Shown here: one piece after another, positions 15,854 through 24,675 of the stretch
Numbering within the stretch: position 1 is the stretch's first letter
Layout of the letters: every line of letters begins with the position of its first letter
Source of the DNA: a virus
Virus record (IMG/VR): IMGVR_UViG_3300043772_004025
Span: 1 to 46,310 of that record
DNA length: 46,310 bases
Reading direction: 5' to 3' (one strand)
Made by a program: the position numbers and the translations under genes
Notes under the pieces: generated by a model
What the model saw: only the letters and a program-made list of their open reading frames with translations
Databases searched by the model: none
Told to the model about the DNA's origin: nothing

Positions 15854-15863
15854 ATAAATATCA
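15854..15863 (-). promoter_or_regulatory. TGATATTTAT late-promoter-like motif before the structural block
   Basis: Exact minus-strand TGATATTTAT with 15 bases to the ATG at 15838. One of five exact copies in the window lying just upstream of genes. Promoter role is inferred from recurrence and orientation. Confidence 0.45.
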
Positions 15864-15890
15864 AATAAAAATGATTTGTTTAACCTTTTA

Positions 15891-18752
15891 TTAAATAGAT
15901 TCTTCCAATTTAACAAAACGGTCTTTAATCATATATTCGGAAGATAAACCTTTTTGTCTCCAAAATTCAATTTCACCGTCACTCATAGTCATTAATTCTT
16001 CTAAAGTATCTTGGTCTTCTGGATTTGTTGCCACACCACCAATAAGTTCCAATTCTCTTGAAGTAAAAAATTGTTTTAATTCAGGATTATCAATAATTAA
16101 AGATTCTCTAACGTGAAGTGGAAATACAACTAAAAGTGGTTCTACTTTTTTGTTAAAAGCATCTATATATTTTGGTACATTATATTCACCTGTTAAATCA
16201 GGATTCTTTTTAATTTGGTCTTCTGTGATTAAATAACAATTAAACTTTAATTCCCCTTCAGGTGTTTTTTTAGTTTTACTAAAAGAAATATCTCCGTGTG
16301 ATTTACGAGTACCGTTATTAACATAATACAAAGTATCACCTAAACTAACATTAACTTTATCACGAATAACTAATTCCATATGAGCTTGTCTTGGTAAATC
16401 ACGTCCGTTTTTATCTGAACCTCTTTTAAGGTAAGATTGTATGGTTTTTTTAACTTTAGATTTATTCGCTATCTCAACTAATGGAACTTGTTTATTATAG
16501 ATTTTTTCTAAATACTCATAATAGTAATCAACAAATTCTTTACCCTTACCATCCAACAACATTCTAATTGCTTTAGCTAAAAACTTTTCTATGTATTTTG
16601 GGATGGTTTTACCTTTAATGGTATTACCTGTTAATTTTACTTTACCACCTGGTTTTAAGATTGCGTAATTTTTTCTTGAAAGGTTAATAGTTGCATCCAT
16701 AATATCATCAACGTCCAATCCCATGGCTCCAAACATATATCTTTCATTATATTCTGAAACATCAGCCTCTATACCCGTATAAACAACATCTTTTTTAACA
16801 AAACGGTGTAAACCTTTACCTGTATAAGTTCTTGTTTCAGCATCTTCAGGACAAGAAAAGTTAACACCGTCAGTATCTAACACTAATGGGGTATAACCTC
16901 TTTCTCTAAAAAATTTAATCATTAAACGAAGATACTGCCTACCTGTACAAGTAATTTGTTCACCAATATCAATATCACCCCAAGGGAAAATATATGGTGC
17001 TGAAATTGAACCAAAAGCTGAGTTATTCAAAATCTTAATCGGTAATTGTTTCTTATCATACATTGACGATAATTTCATATTACCCTTTGCTGCCTCCTCA
17101 TTCATCAAGGCCTTATATTTGTTACGAGTATCGGATAGATATTTCAACATTGCTCGTAAAGCACCTGTAATATCACAATCAGGGAATACTTCATGTGTTA
17201 ATTGTATCGAAGGATAAAGTGACGCGTAGTCAAACTTAGCAACTTTTTTACTATAACCTAAATGTAAAAGACGAGATAAACCACCTACGAAATCACGTTT
17301 TGGTAAGATATCAGGTAGTGCTAATTTATTCTCGTAAGACCAAGACATCATTAATAACTTCCACATTGTTGCCGTACCCATAGTAATAGAACGACCAAAT
17401 GTTGTTGGTACCAAAGCTGCCGTTAAGAAACCAGCTTGTGTGTATATATCATCTACTTGTTCAGTCTCTAATAAGTCATCCGTTAGATATTCTGTAATTA
17501 AAAATCTACCATCAACAACTTCCCATTTATCTTCATAACCATCAACAATAACTATATTACCTTTTTTATCTTCCATTGTTTTAGGTTCAGGCTTTATACC
17601 ATCAATATCATACCATTGACCACTTGTTGGGTTATAATTGTAACTTTTATTTTCAGTCCATATTTTACCCAATTTAGCACCATCAACATAAACACGAGTT
17701 GGTCTTTCTACCTTTGCTTCTTTAGCGATATATTTCAAACCAGCTTCTTTTAGGTTAGAATTTAAAGCTTGTGCTTGTCTAACTCTGTGTAAAGTATCTA
17801 AAATATTAATACCCCACATAACTGTTTGTTCGTAATTCTCTAATTCAGCACCTAACTTAAGTGATGCTGTCTTACGTACCATTGAAATTTCTGGGTGTCT
17901 AGTTTTAATAATATTCTTGGTATTAACAGTTGTTGTTTTGTCACCACGTTTACTAATCGAAATAGATTCATCACTAATACCTAATATTCTCATTCGACCT
18001 AAAATATAATGCCAGTCAAAGTTTTCAGAATTATATCCTGTAATAATTGAGGCATTACGTTCATGAAGTATTTGAAAAAACTCTTTAATCATTTTACGTT
18101 CAGTTTCTTCAGACCAATTACCACTTTCATCATAAGAATCAATAATCTTACGATAACCACGATTATCTTTAATTCCTATCAAAAATATATGCCCATCATT
18201 AGGGTCTAACGAAGTAGTCTCAATATCAAATACAAGTTTATGTACTTCCGTATAATCATCAAAACCTTTAAACAAACGTTTACCAGTTTGAATCATAAAC
18301 TGTTCAATAGGTTGTACCATTTGAATCATATCTTTTCTTTTCCAAGGGTCTAAACCACCTTTCTTAAAAAAATTAACTAAATCACGATAAGTACCTGTTG
18401 ATTTAACAATATATTTAAAACCATCTTCAAGACGTTCATTATCATCTGTTCTAAGTTTTTCAGTAAAAATACCATGTTTCTTAGCCTCTACACGCATACG
18501 TTCAACGTCATCATTATAAAAACCACTGTCTTTAAGTGATTTTGTCCATAAGAATGGGGTAAACTTTTGGGTTTTAATCATCTTGCCCTTTTTAGGGTCA
18601 TCAATGAATGTGTAAACTCGGTTGGATTCATCTACCGACCAATCTCCTGTTTGGTCAAGTTCTACTGCCACAATGTATTTTTCAGAGTCGTGGCCTTCTA
18701 AGAACACCTTAATATCTTCAGGTGTTGCCTGTTGGATTTGTTTCTTGCTCAT
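15891..18752 (-). CDS. gp43: Family B DNA polymerase with 3'-5' proofreading domain
   Basis: A 953-residue replicative polymerase of the T4 gp43 class. Proofreading motifs: FDIETT at 175-180 and GYNSENFDW at 239-247, with a Tyr/Asp-type third motif near 422-437. Polymerase motifs: DYASLYPS at 508-515 (A), KKQLPIKILNNSAFGS at 567-582 (B) and DTDG at 626-629 (C). Motif C reads LDTDGVNF, where YGDTDS is standard; both metal-binding Asp residues are kept. A segment at about 355-415 between the exonuclease and palm is longer than in T4 gp43 (898 residues). It copies the phage genome in the replisome. Its 90-base upstream gap lacks the TGATATTTAT motif, consistent with earlier expression. Confidence 0.95.
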   Translation of the reverse strand: MSKKQIQQATPEDIKVFLEGHDSEKYIVAVELDQTGDWSVDESNRVYTFIDDPKKGKMIKTQKFTPFLWTKSLKDSGFYNDDVERMRVEAKKHGIFTEKLRTDDNERLEDGFKYIVKSTGTYRDLVNFFKKGGLDPWKRKDMIQMVQPIEQFMIQTGKRLFKGFDDYTEVHKLVFDIETTSLDPNDGHIFLIGIKDNRGYRKIIDSYDESGNWSEETERKMIKEFFQILHERNASIITGYNSENFDWHYILGRMRILGISDESISISKRGDKTTTVNTKNIIKTRHPEISMVRKTASLKLGAELENYEQTVMWGINILDTLHRVRQAQALNSNLKEAGLKYIAKEAKVERPTRVYVDGAKLGKIWTENKSYNYNPTSGQWYDIDGIKPEPKTMEDKKGNIVIVDGYEDKWEVVDGRFLITEYLTDDLLETEQVDDIYTQAGFLTAALVPTTFGRSITMGTATMWKLLMMSWSYENKLALPDILPKRDFVGGLSRLLHLGYSKKVAKFDYASLYPSIQLTHEVFPDCDITGALRAMLKYLSDTRNKYKALMNEEAAKGNMKLSSMYDKKQLPIKILNNSAFGSISAPYIFPWGDIDIGEQITCTGRQYLRLMIKFFRERGYTPLVLDTDGVNFSCPEDAETRTYTGKGLHRFVKKDVVYTGIEADVSEYNERYMFGAMGLDVDDIMDATINLSRKNYAILKPGGKVKLTGNTIKGKTIPKYIEKFLAKAIRMLLDGKGKEFVDYYYEYLEKIYNKQVPLVEIANKSKVKKTIQSYLKRGSDKNGRDLPRQAHMELVIRDKVNVSLGDTLYYVNNGTRKSHGDISFSKTKKTPEGELKFNCYLITEDQIKKNPDLTGEYNVPKYIDAFNKKVEPLLVVFPLHVRESLIIDNPELKQFFTSRELELIGGVATNPEDQDTLEELMTMSDGEIEFWRQKGLSSEYMIKDRFVKLEESI

Positions 18753-18824
18753 ATTTCTTTCTGTTTGGGACGGGTACAGATAACCTCTCGTTAATAATTT
18801 CTAACTAACAAAAAATATGAAAAT

Positions 18825-18849
18825 AAAATAAGATTGTGAACCTTATTTT
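18825..18849 (-). terminator. Weak A/T-rich hairpin before DNA polymerase
   Basis: AAAATAAG pairs with CTTATTTT over a 9-base loop, overlapping the stop codon of the 112-residue gene. On the minus strand it is followed by TTTTATTTTCATATTTTTT. It could limit read-through from the fibre/baseplate genes into the polymerase. The stem contains a single G-C pair, so it is weak. Confidence 0.35.
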
Positions 18850-19181
18850 TGCTTGATAATTAATTCACCTAAAACTTCTATAAGACCAACTAACTTTTGG
18901 AATTCAGTTTGTGACATTTCAACATTTTCGGATAGTTTACAAAGTTGGTCTAATTTTTCTTTAAATTCTATTTTGGATTCTTCTATATCAAGTTTACCTT
19001 CCATAGCTTTTTTATAGTAAGGAAGTTTCACTCTAAAGTGGTGGTAAGTTAACATTGCTGGACCACCTTTTTCTTTTGCATTGTTTGTGATTTTTTCAGC
19101 ACCAGCCAATCTTTTTTCAGCGAAAGTTTTAAAACTCTCACGAGTTTCAAGCTCTTCTTTTATAAGTTTTTTAATATCCAT
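18843..19181 (-). CDS. Conserved phage hypothetical protein (112 aa)
   Basis: From the ATG at 19181 (MDIKKLIKEEL) it has 112 residues; the start lies beyond the upstream stop codon by 2 bases. It is almost entirely helical and Lys/Glu-rich, with the segment LTYHHFRVKLPYYKKAMEGK (about 44-63), and ends with a heptad-like stretch. I recall similar small helical proteins in T4-like phages near structural genes, but I cannot name a function. No catalytic motif. It lies between the polymerase and a BppU-like baseplate gene. Confidence 0.5.
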   Translation of the reverse strand: MDIKKLIKEELETRESFKTFAEKRLAGAEKITNNAKEKGGPAMLTYHHFRVKLPYYKKAMEGKLDIEESKIEFKEKLDQLCKLSENVEMSQTEFQKLVGLIEVLGELIIKQK

Positions 19182-19183
19182 AT

Positions 19184-19573
19184 TTAACAAACTATTTTAC
19201 TTTTTGTAAAACTGTCTAAGACGTTTACATATAAATCTTCTCTAATTGGTACAATTAAAGAAACGTTATTATCTAAAAAATTAATTTTAAATTCAGCTTT
19301 GAAAGTTCCGGCTAGATTAGTATCTTTTTCAGTAAATTGATACCCTAAATAATATTCACCATCTTCTTTACAAAGTTCCTTATCAACAGGCAATAACAAA
19401 CCTTGTTTGTTAAATACTTTATAACGGCCCTCATCATCAACCATTGAAAAAGTTATAACAGCGTTTTCTAACATGTCATATATTGTACGATATGTATTTC
19501 TACCATCATTAATAACTTTAAGTTTTAATAAAGGTAAGTTTGAATTTTTACGTATAAAAAAGTTTTGTGCCAT
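19184..19573 (-). CDS. Baseplate/fibre-attachment protein, BppU-N-terminal-like
   Basis: A 129-residue beta-rich protein resembling the N-terminal domain of baseplate upper proteins: a basic start, then RNTYRTIYDMLENAVITFS (about 25-43), a strand pair around FNKQGLLLP, a central YQFTEKDTNLAGTFKAEFK (about 73-91) and a closing VPIREDLYVNVLDSF. In that family the domain links a receptor-binding protein to the baseplate. Its partner would be the 797-residue fibre protein encoded 2 bases upstream. It is a short version, so it is more likely a separate connector than a full fibre. A TGATATTTAT motif sits 5 bases upstream of its start. Confidence 0.5.
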   Translation of the reverse strand: MAQNFFIRKNSNLPLLKLKVINDGRNTYRTIYDMLENAVITFSMVDDEGRYKVFNKQGLLLPVDKELCKEDGEYYLGYQFTEKDTNLAGTFKAEFKINFLDNNVSLIVPIREDLYVNVLDSFTKSKIVC

Positions 19574-19575
19574 AT

Positions 19576-21969
19576 CTAATAAATATCATCATACGAATTA
19601 TAAAATGTAACTCCAGTTGTTAAAGTTGTAGATGGTCTGGTAATTGTTGTGGTATATACTGTACCACTAATAGAATTAATACTGCTGATACCACCAACAC
19701 CTACAATGTGTGAGTTATATACTTTATTTAAAATAATATCGCCACCATATGGGTTGTATGTGACATCGTAAAGAGAACCCAATTCAACATAAGAATTTTC
19801 TATTACAAAAGGCACTCTACCTATAATACCGTAACCACTAATAAACGGGTTTAATGATTGATAGTCAAAAGGCATGTTAGAATTATATATGTAAATAGGT
19901 TTTGATAATTTACCGTCTATTGTGTTTAAACTAGGATCTAACCCACCGTTTATAAAATTTGTTCCATACATAAAACTTGGTGTGAGTCCGGCTGAGTTAT
20001 TTTTAACATTACAATTTTCAATTCTATAATTAAAATTACCATAACCAGAATAAAATTCTGCAGCATTTGTGGTAGAGTTATAAACATAACAATTAACAGT
20101 TAAACCGCTGTTAGGTGATGTCACTGGATCTAATCCTGCTATACCTAAATAACCTTTAATATTAATATTATCTAAAATAATTGGTTGATTTGTAATCATA
20201 AACGGAACTGTCGATGCCGAGTATAAATTATAATCACCGTTAGTTTCATTTATGTTGATTAACAAAGAACCATAAGCGTCATCAGAAGACCCTATACTTG
20301 TTGCAAATGCTTCGTCTGATAAGTAATTTTTAATCATAAAATTATTATAACTAACGTCATAATTTACTATTCTAAAAACAAAGTCATTACCGTAAAGATT
20401 TTGTTTACAATTTTGAATAAAGACACGATTAGGGCTCGGGTTTGTACCGACTTGTGAACTTATAGGAAAATTCCATAAATAAAAATAAGTAAAAGTACAA
20501 CTTTCCATATCTAAATTTTTTAAAAAACCACCATACGGTTCAAGAAATCCTCCGTTAATGTCCAGTCCTCCTATAAACTCAGAGTTATACAATCTAACCC
20601 ATAAACTAACATTTGCTCTATTTGTATTTATAGACCCACCTAAAGATAGACTACCACTAAATAATATAAATTTATTTGTCCTGTCTATATTAAAGTTAAT
20701 ACTACCCCCAGTTAAATTTTGGCCCAAAATATTTTTTGTGTTAAAAATATTCGTCGTTGAAGCAAACCTTACATTATTACAGTTTGTCATTGAAAAATTG
20801 CCCATTGATACAGTGTTTGTTAGAGGAGTTGTTCTTCTATCCAAAGCCCCTACAAAAAAAATGTTTGGGCAGTTAGACATTGTAAAAGTCCCACAATTAC
20901 CAGTTGCTGCTTGTGAAAAAGCACCAATAATTAAGTTACTACAATTAGTCATAGAAAAATTACCAGAATTACCAGAACTAGATGTCATCACAACCCCCCC
21001 TAAACCAGTTCCTTGTATAACAGTGGAAATGGTTGAGTTAAATGAGTTACTAACAGTTACATTTCCTGAATTACCGATATTATTAATTTTTTTAGTAGTA
21101 ATCTCTCTATTTATAAAACTATTTTCTAAAGTTAAATTTAAACCAGCTAACGATATTATACCACTATTAGAATTGTTGTATATATTAAGGTTACCTCTAC
21201 CTACGGTTAAATTTTGTATAGATATTGTTGGTACCGTATTTCCTGTAACAACTATACTACCTACACTACTTACATTTCTATTTATACCAGCTAAACTAAC
21301 ATTGTTATTCCAAGAAGTTACGTAACAATCACCCACAACTGTAGTCGCACTAACATTCCCAACTGTAATAACAACTCGACCACCATTTGTTGTTTGTAAT
21401 GTGTTAGCTGCATCATAAGCTGATTGAAATGTGGTGTAAGTATTTGAGGGGTTACCTCCCATTCTAATAGCATCAGAATTATCTTGTACTAAGTAAACAT
21501 TTCTAACAATAGGTAGTGAAGATCCAGATATACTACTAGTAGTACCGGTTAAAAAACCAGATATTAAAATAATCCCATTTGTTTGATTTAAAGTTAAAGT
21601 ACCATTAGAATAAGACCCACCCGTAATATAAAAATCTGTGTATCCAGTTAAAAAACCCGTAACGTTAAAAGTACCCCCACTGTTATTTACAAAAGTAGCA
21701 ACACCAGTAGTTGGGTTATAAAAACCGGAAACAATGTTCATGTCACTAGATAATATAGCTAAACTCTGAGTTAAATTTAAACCTTTATCACCTGTTAAGG
21801 TTAAATCATAATTAACTGTATTAAAACTAAAACCTGTAACAACACCATAGTTTTGCCAATATGGTAAACTATATGTTGTACCACCATATTCTGTAACAAA
21901 TAAAGCATTAGAATCTAAAGGTGATGTTAGTGTTGGTAATTGACCTATTGTTTTTCCTGTTAGTGCCAT
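19576..21969 (-). CDS. Tail fibre/adhesin with parallel beta-helix
   Basis: A 797-residue fibre protein. The N-terminus (ALTGKTIGQLPTLTSPLDSN) is the usual attachment-type leader of phage fibres. Two short beta modules follow (about 42-75 and 109-141, the second with DFYITGGSYSNGTLTL). From about 200 to 700 it forms a right-handed beta-helix recognisable by repeated rungs ending in NC-N turns: MTNCSN, MSNCPN, MTNCNN. Such helices bind or degrade surface polysaccharide; no lyase catalytic set is evident. The module D-x-Y-x-T-G-x-x-Y is shared with the plus-strand fibre at 36736-39156, evidence of module exchange. It is 2 bases upstream of the BppU-like gene. Confidence 0.72.
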   Translation of the reverse strand: MALTGKTIGQLPTLTSPLDSNALFVTEYGGTTYSLPYWQNYGVVTGFSFNTVNYDLTLTGDKGLNLTQSLAILSSDMNIVSGFYNPTTGVATFVNNSGGTFNVTGFLTGYTDFYITGGSYSNGTLTLNQTNGIILISGFLTGTTSSISGSSLPIVRNVYLVQDNSDAIRMGGNPSNTYTTFQSAYDAANTLQTTNGGRVVITVGNVSATTVVGDCYVTSWNNNVSLAGINRNVSSVGSIVVTGNTVPTISIQNLTVGRGNLNIYNNSNSGIISLAGLNLTLENSFINREITTKKINNIGNSGNVTVSNSFNSTISTVIQGTGLGGVVMTSSSGNSGNFSMTNCSNLIIGAFSQAATGNCGTFTMSNCPNIFFVGALDRRTTPLTNTVSMGNFSMTNCNNVRFASTTNIFNTKNILGQNLTGGSINFNIDRTNKFILFSGSLSLGGSINTNRANVSLWVRLYNSEFIGGLDINGGFLEPYGGFLKNLDMESCTFTYFYLWNFPISSQVGTNPSPNRVFIQNCKQNLYGNDFVFRIVNYDVSYNNFMIKNYLSDEAFATSIGSSDDAYGSLLININETNGDYNLYSASTVPFMITNQPIILDNINIKGYLGIAGLDPVTSPNSGLTVNCYVYNSTTNAAEFYSGYGNFNYRIENCNVKNNSAGLTPSFMYGTNFINGGLDPSLNTIDGKLSKPIYIYNSNMPFDYQSLNPFISGYGIIGRVPFVIENSYVELGSLYDVTYNPYGGDIILNKVYNSHIVGVGGISSINSISGTVYTTTITRPSTTLTTGVTFYNSYDDIY
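19579..19588 (-). promoter_or_regulatory. TGATATTTAT motif before the BppU-like gene
   Basis: Exact minus-strand copy overlapping the end of the fibre gene, 5 bases from the ATG at 19573. The short distance would make a transcript nearly leaderless, so its promoter role is less sure here than at 15854. Confidence 0.35.
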
Positions 21970-22205
21970 TATGCATATTTTAAGTATTCGTTAATCCCTA
22001 CTTGTAGATAAATACCGCTGTCTACGAGTATAGCGTTCAATAATGTTTGTTCTCCACCTCCGCCACCGCCAACTTCTTCGGCAAGTTCTAAACCTGTTTT
22101 TATATCATAAACACCAGTACCGTAAGGTGCATCGTTTTCACAAACAATAGGGCAAGGAGTTTTAACTTGTAATATTTTGGTCAATAAATCTTCTCTAATC
22201 CCCAT
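21969..22205 (-). CDS. Small Gly-rich protein, fibre-associated (78 aa)
   Basis: A 78-residue protein overlapping the downstream fibre gene by one base (TAATG arrangement). It contains two Cys near the N-terminus (PCPIVCEND), a segment YGTGVYDIKTGLEL, a run of six Gly (about 47-52) and a C-terminal VDSGIYLQVGINEYLKYA that looks like a beta-hairpin. Position suggests an accessory or chaperone for the 797-residue fibre, but this is inference. A related upstream motif (AATATTTAT) is 7 bases from its ATG. Confidence 0.5.
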   Translation of the reverse strand: MGIREDLLTKILQVKTPCPIVCENDAPYGTGVYDIKTGLELAEEVGGGGGGEQTLLNAILVDSGIYLQVGINEYLKYA

Positions 22206-22296
22206 AACATCTATAAATATTAGGTGACTTAAACATTTTTAATAAACTTACAAGTTCTTTTCTTTCTTCTTTAGTGATTAGTTTACTTTTAGACAT
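22195..22296 (-). CDS. Short protein (33 aa), partial duplicate of the 80-aa gene upstream
   Basis: A 33-residue frame starting MSKSKLITKEERKELVSLLK. It matches the last 22 residues of the gene at 23184-23426 (MFKSKPMSREEKKELLNLLK) at about 13 of 20 positions, and the DNA is also visibly similar. It overlaps the next gene by 11 bases and has an AATATTTAT motif 3 bases upstream. It may be a functional small protein or the remnant of a duplicated gene. Confidence 0.45.
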   Translation of the reverse strand: MSKSKLITKEERKELVSLLKMFKSPNIYRCYGD

Positions 22297-22311
22297 ATTA
22301 TAAATATTTTA

Positions 22312-22944
22312 TTATTGGAAGTATTTTTCAATTCTTTTACTTAGCCTTACCCTTGGGTCATTGTTGTTTCTATTTAAGTTTTCATACTTTAATAGAAACC
22401 CAAAACTTAAAAAAACTCTTCTCGAATTAAACTCATTTGTCCAATGTTTATATAAAGAGGCTTCAAAACCATACAAATCTGTTTGTTCGACTTTTATTAA
22501 CTTTTTGTCTATGAAAAAATCATAATCTTCGGATAAAACACTAATATTACATTTGTAATTAATATACCCATCAATTGAAGCATCATAGTGTGGGTTTATT
22601 TTTCCACCTTTATTCATATCAACCGCTTGTAAAAAAATATTATCTTTTGGGAATAGAAATTCCTTAGATATTCTGTCAATTATGTCGTAAATAAACTCAG
22701 GTAATGTATCATGAGATACATCAGAAATTGATTGAAATTTAGTAATGTAACTTGTTAAAGGAGTTTTGGAAATGTCAAACATATAAGATTTACCATTAAG
22801 TTTTTTAGATAATTCTGTTAAGTGATGATTACTACCATCACCTTTGTGGTTAACAGATTCAATCCAATTTACTATTTGGTTTACTTCATCTTTTGAGATA
22901 AACTTTTTTTTTATCTTATAGATTTCCAATCCCGTATTTTCCAA
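22312..22944 (-). CDS. 2-oxoglutarate/Fe(II)-dependent oxygenase
   Basis: A 210-residue protein with the double-stranded beta-helix dioxygenase signature: HxD at His119-Tyr-Asp121 (in INPHYDAS), distal His167 (YKHWTN), and Arg175/Arg176 (NSRRVFLSFGF) to hold the 2-oxoglutarate carboxylate. The spacing fits the 2OG-Fe(II) oxygenase superfamily, prolyl-hydroxylase-like branch. Such enzymes hydroxylate proteins, nucleobases or small molecules using O2 and Fe(II). Set between fibre genes and small hypotheticals, it could hydroxylate fibre proteins or serve nucleotide modification; the sequence does not decide. It overlaps the upstream gene by 29 bases. Confidence 0.78.
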   Translation of the reverse strand: MENTGLEIYKIKKKFISKDEVNQIVNWIESVNHKGDGSNHHLTELSKKLNGKSYMFDISKTPLTSYITKFQSISDVSHDTLPEFIYDIIDRISKEFLFPKDNIFLQAVDMNKGGKINPHYDASIDGYINYKCNISVLSEDYDFFIDKKLIKVEQTDLYGFEASLYKHWTNEFNSRRVFLSFGFLLKYENLNRNNNDPRVRLSKRIEKYFQ

Positions 22945-23182
22945 TTTTTTTTAGGTTGTGTTTTTCCAAAAACTCTTTTGGGTTCATAGCCTCAATTATT
23001 GTTAATTCAGCCGAGTCCATAAGTTGTTTTGCCTTTTCTTCAGGAACTGCCATAACACACAATTTATGGGTTGCAGGTAATTCTCCTGTTGGTGATAAAT
23101 CTATTTTTAAGATATTATCATTTTTCATTTTTTCTCTTGCTTGAAGAACTTTAGATTCTTCACATAATATACAGATTCTCAT
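22916..23182 (-). CDS. Conserved phage hypothetical (88 aa)
   Basis: An 88-residue protein of simple alpha/beta look. It begins MRICILCEESKV, has ILKIDLSPTGELPATHKLC (about 24-42) and ends with a helix containing EFLEKHNLKK. The LSPTGELPATH segment is what I would expect to be most conserved, as I recall it from uncultured tailed phages, but I cannot assign a function. It overlaps the oxygenase by 29 bases and lies 1 base from the 80-residue gene, forming a three-gene unit. Confidence 0.5.
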   Translation of the reverse strand: MRICILCEESKVLQAREKMKNDNILKIDLSPTGELPATHKLCVMAVPEEKAKQLMDSAELTIIEAMNPKEFLEKHNLKKIGKYGIGNL

Positions 23183-23183
23183 A

Positions 23184-23426
23184 TTATCTATTTTTTAATA
23201 AATTAAGTAGTTCTTTTTTTTCTTCTCTTGACATTGGTTTACTCTTAAACATATTAACAACTTCCGTAATTTCTTCAGAAGTATATGTGTTAAGTAATGT
23301 GGTCTTTGTATCCTCACATTCTTTATATGTCATTTCATAAGCATCCTTTGTGTTACTAACCCAAACATCGTTTTCTAGAGATTGTAGAAACTTATTATCA
23401 CTTTTTCTTTTAATATATTTTATCAT
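23184..23426 (-). CDS. Conserved phage hypothetical (80 aa)
   Basis: An 80-residue protein with N-terminal MIKYIKRKSDNKFLQSLEND, an aromatic/acidic middle, and a helical tail KSKPMSREEKKELLNLLKNR. The tail is the part duplicated in the 33-residue frame at 22195-22296. Small proteins of this look accompany structural genes in several T4-like phages, to my recollection; function unknown. It starts 23 bases downstream of the 407-residue fibre gene. Confidence 0.5.
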   Translation of the reverse strand: MIKYIKRKSDNKFLQSLENDVWVSNTKDAYEMTYKECEDTKTTLLNTYTSEEITEVVNMFKSKPMSREEKKELLNLLKNR

Positions 23427-23449
23427 TTTTTTCTGTTTTAATTTTTTTA

Positions 23450-24673
23450 TTAATCATTGAAAACATAAAATGTTAATGTACTATTAGCACAAAATTGAGT
23501 TTCAAGGTTTTTTGCCATAGTTAAAATTATGTTTCCTCCATCATCAGAAAACGTACCAAGAAAACTTGTATTAGTATCTGTATTCAATATGGTAACAACT
23601 TCAGATATGTTATTAACAATAGTACCACCACTTGTGTAAAAAGATTGAATAAACATATCCCCACAATAAAAATCAATACTTACATTTGTAAAAGGAAATG
23701 TTGTTGTAGTTCCACTAATTACAGTTGGTGTTGTGTCTGTATCTTGTAGAATTTGAATCTCAATTGGGAAATAATATAAACTATCAGCAATAGGTGTAGG
23801 TCCAGGTCCACTTAAATCAAAAACCGCAATAAGAATACCATCATCCTTCTCATTAAAATTAAAAGGTAATATAAAAGTATCTGTTAGGATAGGACTAAAA
23901 AACGGTATTTGATTTCTACCTTGAATGAATGTTGAATTTCTATTAAAAGTATTATACAGTGGTCCTGTGGTTTTATTAAACCCTAAATAAAAACCTGGTG
24001 ATATAATATCAGTAATCCACTCAATATCATAACCCAAATTATTTTCTAATACTTTTACCACTAAATTACCCCTAGATTCTAAAGTAGAACCATTATCCCA
24101 ATTTGTTGGTAATTCTCCTGTTGTGATAAAAATAGAACCTGTTTCATTTGGATTGTCTGTAGTTGCACTATCAATAGTTATTGTTATGTCGTTATCTGGA
24201 CTGATACCCCCAACATTAGTACCCAATATCGTTATTGTTTCACCACTTACATAACCATAACCAATGGTATAGATGTTGACTGATTCATAAACATCATTGT
24301 TTACTACGATTTCAAACTCAATACCAGAACCTTCACCACTTGTAACTCCACCAGAAGTATATGTATTGGTTATCCCAGTTACCGATGTTCCGCTATAAGT
24401 ATATGTAAGAACAACTCCGCTCAACACATTCGCAATATTACTGAAATCATCACCACTCTGATAATTTAATATTTCATAGGTTTCACCTATAATTAAACCG
24501 TCATTAAAATCATTTAAGTCAGTACCACTTTGAACCCCTAACTGAGTTAATAATGCCTTATATGTTACAAACCCATTTGCTGGGCCTGTTATGGTCATAC
24601 CACCATTAATTGTAATGTTACCATCTATGACTTGGCCTGATGCGTTATTTACTATGTATTTTGTTGTTGCCAT
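23450..24673 (-). CDS. Tail fibre/structural protein (407 aa)
   Basis: A 407-residue beta-rich protein. The first 35 residues carry a trimer-like strand (GQVIDGNITINGGMTITGPA). Residues 112-168 hold a module of the form G-x-x-x-F-x-I-V ... YGYVSGETITILG ... DITITID that occurs twice more in the 1076-residue protein next door (741-801 and 968-1022). The C-terminal third resembles an immunoglobulin-like sandwich but is not identified. No enzyme motif. It starts 3 bases after the large PA14-containing fibre's stop codon, so both are probably co-assembled. Confidence 0.6.
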   Translation of the reverse strand: MATTKYIVNNASGQVIDGNITINGGMTITGPANGFVTYKALLTQLGVQSGTDLNDFNDGLIIGETYEILNYQSGDDFSNIANVLSGVVLTYTYSGTSVTGITNTYTSGGVTSGEGSGIEFEIVVNNDVYESVNIYTIGYGYVSGETITILGTNVGGISPDNDITITIDSATTDNPNETGSIFITTGELPTNWDNGSTLESRGNLVVKVLENNLGYDIEWITDIISPGFYLGFNKTTGPLYNTFNRNSTFIQGRNQIPFFSPILTDTFILPFNFNEKDDGILIAVFDLSGPGPTPIADSLYYFPIEIQILQDTDTTPTVISGTTTTFPFTNVSIDFYCGDMFIQSFYTSGGTIVNNISEVVTILNTDTNTSFLGTFSDDGGNIILTMAKNLETQFCANSTLTFYVFND

Positions 24674-24675
24674 TA

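Noticed and set aside
20558-21325. A 255-codon open frame on the plus strand inside the beta-helix fibre gene
   Set aside because: It mirrors the Asn/Thr/Ser-rich fibre repeats; composition is Leu/Ile/Pro-biased as expected from antisense reading, with no domain and no separate promoter or spacing.
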